From contig NZ_POQS01000007.1 of assembly GCF_002885955.2 (NCBI RefSeq), forward strand, positions 201,710 to 244,657: a stretch of DNA of 42,948 nt, given 5' to 3'. Below are positions 32,761 to 40,231 of this stretch, in pieces. The notes beneath the pieces were generated by a model. It was given only the letters and a program-made list of their open reading frames with translations. It had not been told where the DNA came from and searched no databases. Positions within the stretch are counted from its first letter, which is position 1; the number at the start of each line of letters is the position of its first letter. Source of the DNA: Achromobacter pulmonis. Its GTDB lineage: Bacteria; Pseudomonadota; Gammaproteobacteria; Burkholderiales; Burkholderiaceae_B. The position numbers and the translations under genes are program-made.

Positions 32761-33615
32761 TCAACCCGCCGTGGAGTCCGGCGCCGGCGGCGCCCCGCGC
32801 GGCGTCTTGTAGCGGTTGTAGCTCCAGAGGTATTGCTCGGGGCAGCGGCGGATCAGCGTTTCCATGGCGGCGTTGAGCAGCGCGGCCTGGGCCTGGGGAT
32901 CGGCCGGCAGCGGTTCGGGCACGCGCACGTAGTGGATGCGCCAGCCCCGGCCCTTGGGCAGCCGTTCGCCAGCGGTCAGGATGATGGAAACGCCGGTCTG
33001 CGTGGCCAGCTTGCCGGGCAGCGTCATGGTGTAGGCCATGCGCCCGAAGAACGGCGCCCACACGCCGTCGCCCACGCTGGGCGCCTGGTCGGGCAGCATG
33101 CCCACGGACTCCCCGCGGCGCAGCGCGCGCACGAACTCGCGCACGCCCTGCATGGTGGCCGGCACCGCGTTGACGGCCGAGCTGTTGCGCGCGGTTTCCA
33201 GCAAGGGAGCCAGGATGTCCTTGCGCGGCGGGCGGAACATGACCGTCATGGGCATCTGGCGCGCCAGGTAGCGGGAGGTGATCTCGAAGCAGCCCAGGTG
33301 CGGCGTCAGGAAGAGGATGCCGCGGTTCTCGGCGCGGGCCGCGTCGACCACCGCGTTGTCGTCCGACACCACCTTGGCGAGGCTGTCCTCGTTGCGGAAC
33401 CAGACCCGCGGGCTTTCCAGGATCATGGCGCCGATTTCGCCGGCGGCGCGGCGCGCGAAGGCCGGCGAGGGATAGCCGGCCTGGGCCGCGTTGGCCTGCA
33501 GCCGGCGTCGGTACTTCCCGGGCCAGGCGTAGATCGCGCGTCCGGCCAGGCGCCCCAGCGCGTGCGCAACGGGAAGAGGAAGGGCGGCGAATAGTCTGAA
33601 CAGGAAGAGCAGCAT
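32761..33615 (-). CDS. lpxL: Lipid A late acyltransferase (LpxL/HtrB family), first of a tandem pair
   Basis: The 284-residue paralogue of the next gene, with an N-terminal hydrophobic anchor (MLLFLFRLFAALPLPVAHAL), the catalytic H106-x4-E111 (TPHLGCFE), a DQAPSVGDGVWAPFFG substrate loop and YLWSYNRYKTPRG at the end. The pair differs clearly in sequence, so it is an old duplication with divided chain length or position. It is the first gene of the minus-strand operon and divergent from metK, with a shared intergenic region of about 100 bases before the metK leader begins. Confidence 0.9.
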   Translation of the reverse strand: MLLFLFRLFAALPLPVAHALGRLAGRAIYAWPGKYRRRLQANAAQAGYPSPAFARRAAGEIGAMILESPRVWFRNEDSLAKVVSDDNAVVDAARAENRGILFLTPHLGCFEITSRYLARQMPMTVMFRPPRKDILAPLLETARNSSAVNAVPATMQGVREFVRALRRGESVGMLPDQAPSVGDGVWAPFFGRMAYTMTLPGKLATQTGVSIILTAGERLPKGRGWRIHYVRVPEPLPADPQAQAALLNAAMETLIRRCPEQYLWSYNRYKTPRGAPPAPDSTAG

Positions 33616-33704
33616 GCGGCAATGGGATGGAGCGGGCAGGGGCGCGCCCGGGGCCGGAGCACGGGCGGGCGCCCCGGCGCGAGCAGCAGAACGGCATTTT
33701 CGCT

Positions 33705-33716
33705 TAAAATAGCGCA
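33705..33716 (+). promoter_or_regulatory. Probable metK promoter -10 element
   Basis: TAAAAT at 33705-33710 puts the expected RNA start at about 33717, exactly the first base of the riboswitch P1 stem. No good -35 is visible 17 bases upstream (AGCAGC). Confidence 0.5.
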
Positions 33717-33797
33717 GTCGCCGAGTTAACCGACAACTTGCGGGGCGACGGCAGGGGGCAGCGCATGCGCGAGTCCTTTGCCAAATCCGCTAAAGCG
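33717..33797 (+). ncRNA. SAM-II-type riboswitch with an inserted hairpin, in the metK leader
   Basis: P1 is GTCGCC (33717-33722) with GGCGAC (33744-33749), six perfect pairs. The loop holds GAGTTAACCG and CTTGCGG, matching the SAM-II core GATTTAACCG and TTGCA. Next comes an extra stem, GGCAGGGG (33750-33757) with CCTTTGCC (33775-33782), capped by GCGCATGCGC. Then AAATCCGCTAAAG (33783-33795) matches the SAM-II 3' strand AAATGTAGCTAAA. The pseudoknot is GCGG (33740-33743) with CCGC (33787-33790). SAM-II riboswitches bind S-adenosylmethionine, the product of the downstream gene. The extra stem is the unusual part. This was matched by eye, not with a covariance model. Confidence 0.75.
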
Positions 33798-33816
33798 TCG
33801 CGCCCAGATCAGTCAT

Positions 33817-33898
33817 GCATGCCCCCAGGCATGCGATCCGGGGTGCTACGCGCCTCGTGAACCTATGCGCCGGCCAGGCCGGACACGTAAGGACGCAT
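33817..33898 (+). promoter_or_regulatory. Putative expression platform of the metK leader
   Basis: Two further hairpins lie between the riboswitch and metK: GCATGCC (33817-33823) with GGCATGC (33828-33834), and ATGCG (33865-33869) with CGCAT (33894-33898) enclosing CCGGC/GCCGG. The ribosome site TAAGGA (33888-33893) lies inside the second, so folding could limit translation. There is no T-run, which argues for translational rather than transcriptional control. Confidence 0.45.
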
Positions 33899-33900
33899 CT

Positions 33901-35064
33901 GTGGCCAACAACGACTTTCTCTTTACCTCCGAATCCGTCTCTGAAGGGCATCCCGACAAGGTTGCCGACCAGATCTCCGACTCGATTCTCGACGCCATCT
34001 TCACGCAGGACCCCAACGCGCGCGTCGCAGCCGAAACGCTGTGCAATACGGGCCTGGTGGTGCTGGCCGGCGAGATCACCACGACCGCCAACGTCGACTA
34101 CATCCAGGTCGCGCGCGACACGATCCGCCGCATCGGCTACGACAACACCGACTACGGCATCGACTACAAGGGCTGCGCGGTGCTGGTCGCCTACGACAAG
34201 CAATCGCCCGACATCGCCCAGGGCGTGGACCGCAGCTCCGAGGACTACCTGAACCAGGGCGCCGGCGACCAGGGCCTGATGTTCGGCTACGCGTGCGACG
34301 AAACGCCCGACCTGATGCCGGCCCCGATCTGGTACGCGCACCGCCTGGTGCAGCGCCAGAGCGAACTGCGCAAGGACGGCCGCCTGCCGTGGCTGCGCCC
34401 GGACGCCAAGTCGCAGGTCACGTTCCGCTATATCGACGGCCGCCCGGCCGAAGTCGATACCGTGGTGCTGTCGACCCAGCACGCGCCCGAAGTCTCGCAG
34501 GAAACCATCCGCGAGGCCGTGATCGAAGACATCATCAAGCCCAGCTTCCCCGAAGGCCTGATCACGCCCAAGACCAAGTTCCTGGTCAACCCGACCGGCC
34601 GCTTCGTCATCGGCGGCCCGCAAGGCGATTGCGGCCTGACCGGCCGCAAGATCATCGTCGACACCTACGGCGGCGCGTGCCCGCACGGCGGCGGCGCGTT
34701 CTCGGGCAAGGACCCGTCCAAGGTCGACCGCTCGGCTGCCTACGCCGCGCGCTACGTGGCCAAGAACATCGTGGCCGCCGGCTTGGCGCGCCAGTGCCAG
34801 GTGCAGGTCAGCTACGCCATCGGCGTGGCCGAGCCCATCAACATCACCGTCTACACCGACGGCACCGGCGTCATCCCCGACGACCAGATCGCTAAGCTGG
34901 TGCGCGAGCACTTCGACCTGCGTCCGAAGGGTATCGTCAACATGCTGGACCTGCTGCGCCCGATCTACGCCAAGACCGCCGCCTACGGCCACTTCGGCCG
35001 TTCCGAACCGGAATTCTCGTGGGAAGCCACGGACAAGGTGCCGGAACTGAAGAAGGCGATGTAA
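33901..35064 (+). CDS. metK: S-adenosylmethionine synthase
   Basis: MetK makes S-adenosylmethionine from methionine and ATP. The 387-residue protein begins with a GTG and reads ANNDFLFTSESVSEGHPDK, with the ATP-site histidine, followed by the signatures GAGDQGLMFGYA and GGGAFSGKDPSKVDRS. The GTG at 33901 is chosen because it gives the family start and has TAAGGA seven bases upstream; an earlier TTG in frame at 33778 lies within the riboswitch. The SAM-sensing leader suggests product feedback. A strong terminator follows. Confidence 0.96.
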   Translation: MANNDFLFTSESVSEGHPDKVADQISDSILDAIFTQDPNARVAAETLCNTGLVVLAGEITTTANVDYIQVARDTIRRIGYDNTDYGIDYKGCAVLVAYDKQSPDIAQGVDRSSEDYLNQGAGDQGLMFGYACDETPDLMPAPIWYAHRLVQRQSELRKDGRLPWLRPDAKSQVTFRYIDGRPAEVDTVVLSTQHAPEVSQETIREAVIEDIIKPSFPEGLITPKTKFLVNPTGRFVIGGPQGDCGLTGRKIIVDTYGGACPHGGGAFSGKDPSKVDRSAAYAARYVAKNIVAAGLARQCQVQVSYAIGVAEPINITVYTDGTGVIPDDQIAKLVREHFDLRPKGIVNMLDLLRPIYAKTAAYGHFGRSEPEFSWEATDKVPELKKAM

Positions 35065-35081
35065 GCCTTCCAGGCCAGGTG

Positions 35082-35113
35082 AACGCCCTCGCGCTGCGAG
35101 GGCGTTTTCATTT
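35082..35113. terminator. Terminator between metK and the converging catabolic operon
   Basis: AACGCCCTCG (35082-35091) pairs perfectly with CGAGGGCGTT (35097-35106), followed by TTCATTTC. It lies 18 bases after the metK stop and 11 before the stop of the minus-strand dehydrogenase gene, so it could serve both. Confidence 0.85.
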
Positions 35114-35123
35114 CAGCCCGGGC

Positions 35124-36161
35124 TCAATGCCACGGCAGCGGCAGGTCCAGGCCGCGGGCGACGCTTTCCAGCTCGCGCGCCACGGCTTCGGGAATGCGCA
35201 GGCCGTCGGCAAGCGCGGCCTGCTCGCAGGCCGCGGCGCGGGCGCCCGGCAGGCGGGCCTGCGCGCCGCCGCGCTGCTGAAAGCCCGCGGCCCATTCACG
35301 CATGTAGTCGGCAAAGGTAGACGAACCGGCGCGCTGCGGATTCACCAGCCAGATCAGGGTGCTTTGCGCGCCGGCGGCGCCGCTGCGCGGTGCGTGCCGC
35401 ACTTTCTGGCGCGACTCGGGTTCGCCGCCGGCCAGCGCGCCGGCCAGGCATTCGGCCATGATGGCCAGCCCCATGCCCTTGTGGTCGGCCATCGGCAGCA
35501 GCGAGCCTTCCAGCGCGGCCTCGGCGTCGGTGGTGGGGCGGCCTGCGCCGTCCAGCGCCCAGCCGGGCGGAATCCCGCGGCCTTCGCGCGCGGCCAGCAG
35601 AATATGGCCGCGCGCGGCCACGCTGCACGCCATGTCGAACACCAGCGGCGGCCCGTCCGGGACCGGGCAGCCGAAGGCGATCGGATTGTTGCCGACCGCG
35701 CGCCCCGCGTAGCCCGGCAGGGCCATGAGCGGCGGCGTGCGCTGGACCACCAGCGCGATGTGGCCGCGCTCGGCCGCCAGCAGGGCGTAAAGCCCCAGCG
35801 CGCCCAGGTGCCCGCAATCGCGGATGCGGCATATGACGGAGACCTCGGTCTCCAGCATCGCCAGGCCTTCCTCGATGGCGGTCAGGGCGGCCACCTGGCC
35901 CAGGGCGCCGTCGGCGTCCACGGTGCAGATGCCGGGGCTGCGCTGCACGCGGATGCGGGGCGCGGGATTCACTTCGCCGGATTGCAGCTTTTCCAGATAG
36001 GAGGCCAGGCGCGTCAGGCCGTGGGTGGCGACGCCGCGCAGCTCGGTGCGCACCATGGCGCCGGCGGCCAGCGCCGCATGCGCGGCGCCGACGCCGGCGC
36101 GCCGCAGCACGGCTTCGACCCAGCCGGTCATCAGGGGCGCGGCAACGATGCGGGCGCTCAT
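35124..36161 (-). CDS. LDH2/ComC-type malate/(sulfo)lactate dehydrogenase family protein
   Basis: A 345-residue member of the NAD(P)-dependent malate/L-lactate dehydrogenase family that is unrelated to the Rossmann lactate dehydrogenases. Hallmarks are LRGVATHGLTRLASYL, DADGALGQVAA, DCGHLGALG, PPLMALPGYAGRAVGNNPIAFGCP and LPMADHKGMGLAIMAE. Substrates in the family include malate, ureidoglycolate, sulfolactate, 2,3-diketo-L-gulonate and delta-1-piperideine-2-carboxylate; the sequence does not decide. Its ATG overlaps the stop of the UxaA-like gene by four bases. It is the last gene of the operon, so it probably oxidises or makes a 2-hydroxyacid handled by the preceding lyase. Confidence 0.83.
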   Translation of the reverse strand: MSARIVAAPLMTGWVEAVLRRAGVGAAHAALAAGAMVRTELRGVATHGLTRLASYLEKLQSGEVNPAPRIRVQRSPGICTVDADGALGQVAALTAIEEGLAMLETEVSVICRIRDCGHLGALGLYALLAAERGHIALVVQRTPPLMALPGYAGRAVGNNPIAFGCPVPDGPPLVFDMACSVAARGHILLAAREGRGIPPGWALDGAGRPTTDAEAALEGSLLPMADHKGMGLAIMAECLAGALAGGEPESRQKVRHAPRSGAAGAQSTLIWLVNPQRAGSSTFADYMREWAAGFQQRGGAQARLPGARAAACEQAALADGLRIPEAVARELESVARGLDLPLPWH

Positions 36162-37348
36162 GGCTGCAGCTCCGGCGCGTGTTCGCGCAGGTGGCGCATG
36201 AAGCCCAGTTCGATGCGCGAGATGGAGATCTCCGTGTCGCCCAGCACTTCGCTTTGCGTCATGCGGCCCGCGGCCACGCGCAGCATGGCCTCGCGCAGCG
36301 TGGCGGCGGCCTGCTCCAGCGTCTGCCCGCCCGTCAGGATGCCGCTGACGTCCACGTCGATATTGTCGGCAAAGCGCTGCGCGGTGGCCGGGTTGCCGGT
36401 GATCTTGACGGTGGGCGACAGCGGATGGCCCACCGGATTGCCCACCCCGGTATTGAACAGGATCAGGTGCGCGCCGCCGGCGGCCAGCGCGGCGATGTTC
36501 TCGACGCCCGGCGCCGGCGCATCCATGAACACCAGTCCCTTGCGGCTGGGTTTCTCGCCATAGCCGACCACCTCCTGCAACGGCGAAGTGCCGCCCTTGC
36601 GCACCGCGCCCAGCGACTTCTCCTCGACCGTGGTCAGGCCGCCGGCGATATTGTCTTCGCCCAGCGGCCACAGCTGCAGCCCCTGGAACGCGGACAAGGC
36701 CTCCAGGCGCGCCACCGCGGCCAGCAGCCGCGCGGCCACTTCCGGGTTGGCGGCGCGCGCCGCGAGGCTGGCCTCGGCGCCCACGATTTCGTCGGTCTCC
36801 GACAGGATCACGACCCCGCCGGCCTGCACCAGCCAGTCCGCCACCAGCCCGGTGGTGGCGTTGGCGGTCAGGCCCGAGGTGGCGTCCGAGGCGCCGCATT
36901 CGACGCCGATCACCAGTTCGCTCAGCGGCATGGGCGCGCGCTCGATGTCCGAGCTTGCGACCACCAGCGCGGCGGCGGCGCGTATCCCCTGGGCGACCGC
37001 CTCGACGGTGCCGCCGGCGCTTTGCACGTCCAGCACCCGCACCGGGCGGCCGGCGGCCGCCACCGCGTCGGCCAGCCGCTGCGACGTTACCGGTTCCAGG
37101 CCCACGATGAGCACGGCGGCCACATTGGGATGGGTGGCGTAGTTCAGCAGCACGCGATCGTGCCGCGCCAGATCCTCGCCGAACTGGCCGCGCCCGTAGG
37201 CCACGCAGACCGGCACCGTGCCCTTGACCGATTCGCAGATCCGGCGCGCCACCGGATTGACGTTGTCCATCGCCGCGATGACGGCGACATGGTTGCGGAT
37301 GCCGAAGCTGCCGTCGCCGCGCGGATATCCCCAGATGGTTGCGGTCAT
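36158..37348 (-). CDS. UxaA/GarD-family hydro-lyase, large subunit (SuyB-like)
   Basis: The 396-residue protein matches the C-terminal catalytic part of altronate dehydratase: WGYPRGDGSFGIRNHVAVI, VLIVGLEP, ECGASDATSGLTANATTG, VILSETDEIVGAE and the glycine-rich GGAHLILFNTGVGNPVGHPLSPTVKITGN. In E. coli UxaA this is fused to an N-terminal SAF domain; here that domain is the separate gene upstream, as in sulfolactate sulfo-lyase SuyAB. Possible reactions are dehydration of a sugar acid or elimination of sulfite from sulfolactate. The usual GLGCE motif reads GLEPV, so the cysteine is missing. Confidence 0.82.
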   Translation of the reverse strand: MTATIWGYPRGDGSFGIRNHVAVIAAMDNVNPVARRICESVKGTVPVCVAYGRGQFGEDLARHDRVLLNYATHPNVAAVLIVGLEPVTSQRLADAVAAAGRPVRVLDVQSAGGTVEAVAQGIRAAAALVVASSDIERAPMPLSELVIGVECGASDATSGLTANATTGLVADWLVQAGGVVILSETDEIVGAEASLAARAANPEVAARLLAAVARLEALSAFQGLQLWPLGEDNIAGGLTTVEEKSLGAVRKGGTSPLQEVVGYGEKPSRKGLVFMDAPAPGVENIAALAAGGAHLILFNTGVGNPVGHPLSPTVKITGNPATAQRFADNIDVDVSGILTGGQTLEQAAATLREAMLRVAAGRMTQSEVLGDTEISISRIELGFMRHLREHAPELQP

Positions 37349-37641
37349 GAACGGTCCCCCCTGCCGCGCAGGCTTTCCAGATTGTGCAGATGGATGTGCG
37401 CGCCCGCGGGAATGGCGCACAGGGCGCGCCCGATGCAAGCGCCGTATTTGCGCACTTCGCCGCCCGCGGCGATGTCGGTGACGGCGAACTTGTGCCCCGA
37501 CGGGATGGCGTCGCGCAGGATGATCCGGTAGGCGGCGGGGCCGGCCTGCACCGCGATGGCGTCGCCGGCGGCCAGCGCCGCGAAGGCCGTGGCGACGTGG
37601 TCGCCGGGGTCGATCAACAGGGCGAGATTGGCTTTCATCAT
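37345..37641 (-). CDS. SAF-domain small subunit of the UxaA-family lyase (SuyA-like)
   Basis: The 98-residue protein is one SAF domain: IDPGDHVATAFAALAAGDAI, RDAIPSGHKFAVTDIAAGGEVRKYGACIGRA split across the fold, and HIHLHNLESLRG at the end. The phrase IPSGHKFA..I..G..V.KYG is diagnostic for UxaA N-termini. The gene starts by ATGA overlap with the binding-protein gene and ends by overlap with the large subunit, so the two subunits are made together. A second ATG one codon later is possible. Confidence 0.85.
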   Translation of the reverse strand: MMKANLALLIDPGDHVATAFAALAAGDAIAVQAGPAAYRIILRDAIPSGHKFAVTDIAAGGEVRKYGACIGRALCAIPAGAHIHLHNLESLRGRGDRS

Positions 37642-38600
37642 TGAACCTTGTAGCGAAGAATAGCGTTGCGGTAATAAGCGGATTCGGCCTGGAGCGCCTG
37701 CGAGAACGCGGCCTGCTGCAGCCCCGTGACCTGCACGCCCAGCGCCTGCAGCCGGGCGCGCACCGGTTCCCGGCCTAGCAGCCGTTCGAATGCGGCGGAG
37801 ATCCGGTCCACTTCGTCGCGGTCCGCCTTGCCCGGCATGAAGAAGCCATACCAGACCTGCGGCAGGTCCTGCTGCTTGAGGTCCTGCTCGCCGATCGCCG
37901 GCACCTGCGGCAGCAGCGCGGACCGCTGTTGCGCCAGCACCGCCACGGGGACCAGGCTGCCCGCGTCGAGCAGGGGCTTGGCCGCCGAATAGCCGACCGC
38001 GCCGTATTGCGTGGAGTCCGACATCACGCCGGCCAGCACGTCCGGCGCGCCCTTGTACGGCACGGCCAGGAACTGCCCGCCGATCTGGTGCGCCACGTCT
38101 TCCAGCGCGACGTGCATGGGCGTTGCGCGGCCGGGGATGCCGATGGACAGGTCTTGCCGTTTTTTCAGGCCCTGCAGCAGGACGGCCGGGCTGGCGTCGG
38201 CGCCCGCCTTGGCCACCACCACCGACGGCACCACGCCGACCTGCAGCACTGGCGTCAGGGTTTGCAGCGGCCGGTAGCCGGGGTCCTTCAGCAGGTGCGG
38301 CGCGATCGTGATTTCCTGGTTGCCGCCGGCCAGCAGGGTGGTCTGGCCGGCGGGCGCGTTCATGACCGTGCGGGCGGCGATGGTGCCGCTGCCGCCCGGG
38401 CGGTTTTCCACCACTACGGTGCGTTGCAGCTCCGTGCCCAGCTGCTGGCCCAGATAGCGCGCCACCGCGTCCACGCCGCCGCCGGCCGGCAGCGAGACGA
38501 CGATGCGGATGGCCGGATCCTGGGCCTGCACGGAGCCGGCCAGCAGCGCCGCGCCCAGCGCCGCCAGGACCGCGCGCCGCCGCTTGTGCGTTTCAGACAT
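37638..38600 (-). CDS. Tripartite tricarboxylate transporter (Bug) binding protein
   Basis: The 320-residue protein has a signal peptide (RRRAVLAALGAALLAGSVQAQ) and the Bug family pattern IRIVVSLPAGGGVDAVARYL, VVENRPGGSGTIAA, VPYKGAPDVLAG. Bug proteins bind carboxylates in the periplasm and pass them to TctAB permeases. No tctA or tctB is present here. It is co-translated with the SuyA-like gene and probably binds the substrate of the operon. Confidence 0.88.
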   Translation of the reverse strand: MSETHKRRRAVLAALGAALLAGSVQAQDPAIRIVVSLPAGGGVDAVARYLGQQLGTELQRTVVVENRPGGSGTIAARTVMNAPAGQTTLLAGGNQEITIAPHLLKDPGYRPLQTLTPVLQVGVVPSVVVAKAGADASPAVLLQGLKKRQDLSIGIPGRATPMHVALEDVAHQIGGQFLAVPYKGAPDVLAGVMSDSTQYGAVGYSAAKPLLDAGSLVPVAVLAQQRSALLPQVPAIGEQDLKQQDLPQVWYGFFMPGKADRDEVDRISAAFERLLGREPVRARLQALGVQVTGLQQAAFSQALQAESAYYRNAILRYKVQ

Positions 38601-38612
38601 CGTGTTCTCCTT

Positions 38613-39626
38613 TCAGCGCTCGGCGTACGGCCGGGCCGCGCTCGAAAAAAAGCGGGATTCGCGGCGTAGTTCCTCCGCGAACGGCTGCGGCGCCAGGGGC
38701 CGCGCCTCCAGCCCCGCGCGTTGCAGCGCCTGCCCGACTTCCGCTTCCTGCACGACCTGCTCCAGTTCCGCCGCCAGCCTGGCGCGCACTGCCGCGGGCG
38801 TATGCGCCGGCGCGAACCAGCCGAACCATACCGATGGCAGATGAGGAACCTGGACCCCGCCGGCTTCCTGCACCGTGGGTACGTCGGGCACCAGCGGGCT
38901 GCGCTCGTCCTGCAAGACCGCCAGCGCGCGCAGGCGTCCCGTCTGGATTTGGCCGATCACCGTCGACAAGGTGATGGCCAGCATGTCTATCTGTCCGCCC
39001 ATCAGGTCGGACATGGCCCGGGCGCCGCCGTTGTAGGGAATATGGTGCACGCGCACGCCGGAGGCCGTGAAGATGCTGTCCATCATCAGGTGCATGGGTG
39101 TTCCTATCCCCGGTGTGGCGTACGAGAGCGTGTCCGGGGCCTGTTTGGCCGCGTCCAGCAATTGCCGCAGGCTGGCGCTTTGCGCGCCCTGTTCGCGCAC
39201 GACCAGCACGATGGGGGCGGTCGCCGTGCGCAGCAAGGGGACGAGATCGGCGTCCGGGTCGTACGACAGCGAGGGCCGCAGATGGCGCACGATCGTGAGT
39301 TCCGGGTTGGTGGCCGCCAGCAGGGTGTAGCCGTCGGGCGCGGCCCGGGCGACGAAATTGGCGCCGATGGTGCCGACGGCGCCCGGATGGTTTTCCACCA
39401 CCACGGACTGTCCCAGGCGCACGGCCAGGCGCTGCGCGGTAATGCGTGTGGCCACGTCGGCCGCGCCGGCCGGCGGATAAGGCACCACCACGCGCAGCGG
39501 CTGCCCTGGCCAGGGGCGCTGTTGGGCCATCGCCGCGGGCAGCGCGACGGCGGCGCACAGCATGGCCGCCGCGGCGCGCCGCATCCATGCCGCGCGGCCG
39601 GCGCCGCTGGGCTTGATTCGGTGCAT
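38613..39626 (-). CDS. Tripartite tricarboxylate transporter (Bug) binding protein, second copy
   Basis: 337 residues with a signal peptide (RRAAAAMLCAAVALPAAMAQQ) and LRVVVPYPPAGAADVATRI, VVVENHPGAVGTIGA, YATPGIGTPMHL and HIPYNGGARAMSDLMGG. It lies 12 bases before the other Bug gene in the same operon and is only distantly similar to it, so the two may bind different ligands. The first methionine gives a long basic N-region; an internal ATG (MRRAAAAML) at about residue 15 is an alternative start. Confidence 0.88.
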   Translation of the reverse strand: MHRIKPSGAGRAAWMRRAAAAMLCAAVALPAAMAQQRPWPGQPLRVVVPYPPAGAADVATRITAQRLAVRLGQSVVVENHPGAVGTIGANFVARAAPDGYTLLAATNPELTIVRHLRPSLSYDPDADLVPLLRTATAPIVLVVREQGAQSASLRQLLDAAKQAPDTLSYATPGIGTPMHLMMDSIFTASGVRVHHIPYNGGARAMSDLMGGQIDMLAITLSTVIGQIQTGRLRALAVLQDERSPLVPDVPTVQEAGGVQVPHLPSVWFGWFAPAHTPAAVRARLAAELEQVVQEAEVGQALQRAGLEARPLAPQPFAEELRRESRFFSSAARPYAER

Positions 39627-39675
39627 GTTGTCTCCAGTGTTATCGGTCTATGCGCCGCGCACGCTCGTCATCTGC

Positions 39676-40113
39676 CTACAGGGTGTCGAATACCGGCCGC
39701 ACCGTGCGGTGGCGCAGCAGCCATTGCCCGTTCTCCAGGCATAGCTGGTCGCGGTACTCCGCGATGGTTTCCGGCGGCCGCGCGGATACCGGCAGCGCCG
39801 GCGGCACCGGTTCCTGGCCCAGGTGCCGGTAGACCGAGACATAGCTGAAGGCCGCAATCCGGCCGGGGCCGGCGGGCTCCAGCAGCACGTTGCTGATGAC
39901 GTGGCGCGTCAGGCGCTGGACCGGGCGCGTCTTGAAGGACGAGAGCAGCGCCTGGCGGCCTTCGATGCGCTCATTGGGGCGCTGCAGCACGCCATCGACG
40001 GCGAACAGCTGCGCGGCCTCTTCATACCTAGCGGCGTCCACCAGCATCGCGAAGCGTTGAATGGCGGCCACGCAGGCCACGTGGTCCTGCGGTGTGATCG
40101 ATTGCGGATTCAT
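39676..40113 (-). CDS. NTF2-like (SnoaL/aromatic dioxygenase beta-type) protein
   Basis: A 145-residue alpha+beta barrel protein: ACVAAIQRFAMLVDAARYEEAAQLFAVDG split over two helices, IEGRQALLSSFKTRP, TRHVISNVLLEP, YRDQLCLENGQWLLRHRTVRPVF. The layout fits NTF2-like proteins of the SnoaL_4 type, which act as small hydratases, isomerases or ligand carriers. No signal peptide is seen. It is the first gene of the operon and starts about 120 bases from the divergent LysR gene. Its job in the pathway is unknown. Confidence 0.72.
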   Translation of the reverse strand: MNPQSITPQDHVACVAAIQRFAMLVDAARYEEAAQLFAVDGVLQRPNERIEGRQALLSSFKTRPVQRLTRHVISNVLLEPAGPGRIAAFSYVSVYRHLGQEPVPPALPVSARPPETIAEYRDQLCLENGQWLLRHRTVRPVFDTL

Positions 40114-40175
40114 GGTGCGGGCGTCTCCTTTGGCGCTGGCCTTATTTTTGCCGCGTTTTTTCTAAACTTGTCGCC

Positions 40176-40206
40176 ATTGGTCGTTAGAATTTCTAATGTG
40201 ACCAAT
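40176..40206. promoter_or_regulatory. Nested palindromic operator between the LysR gene and the catabolic operon
   Basis: ATTGGTC (40176-40182) and GACCAAT (40200-40206) form outer arms; inside lies TTAGAATTTCTAA (40184-40196), symmetrical about one T. LysR-type regulators bind interrupted dyads near their own divergent promoter, and this one lies 26 bases before the regulator start. Confidence 0.7.
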
Positions 40207-40231
40207 CGAATTGCTTAATCTGCACCCGACG

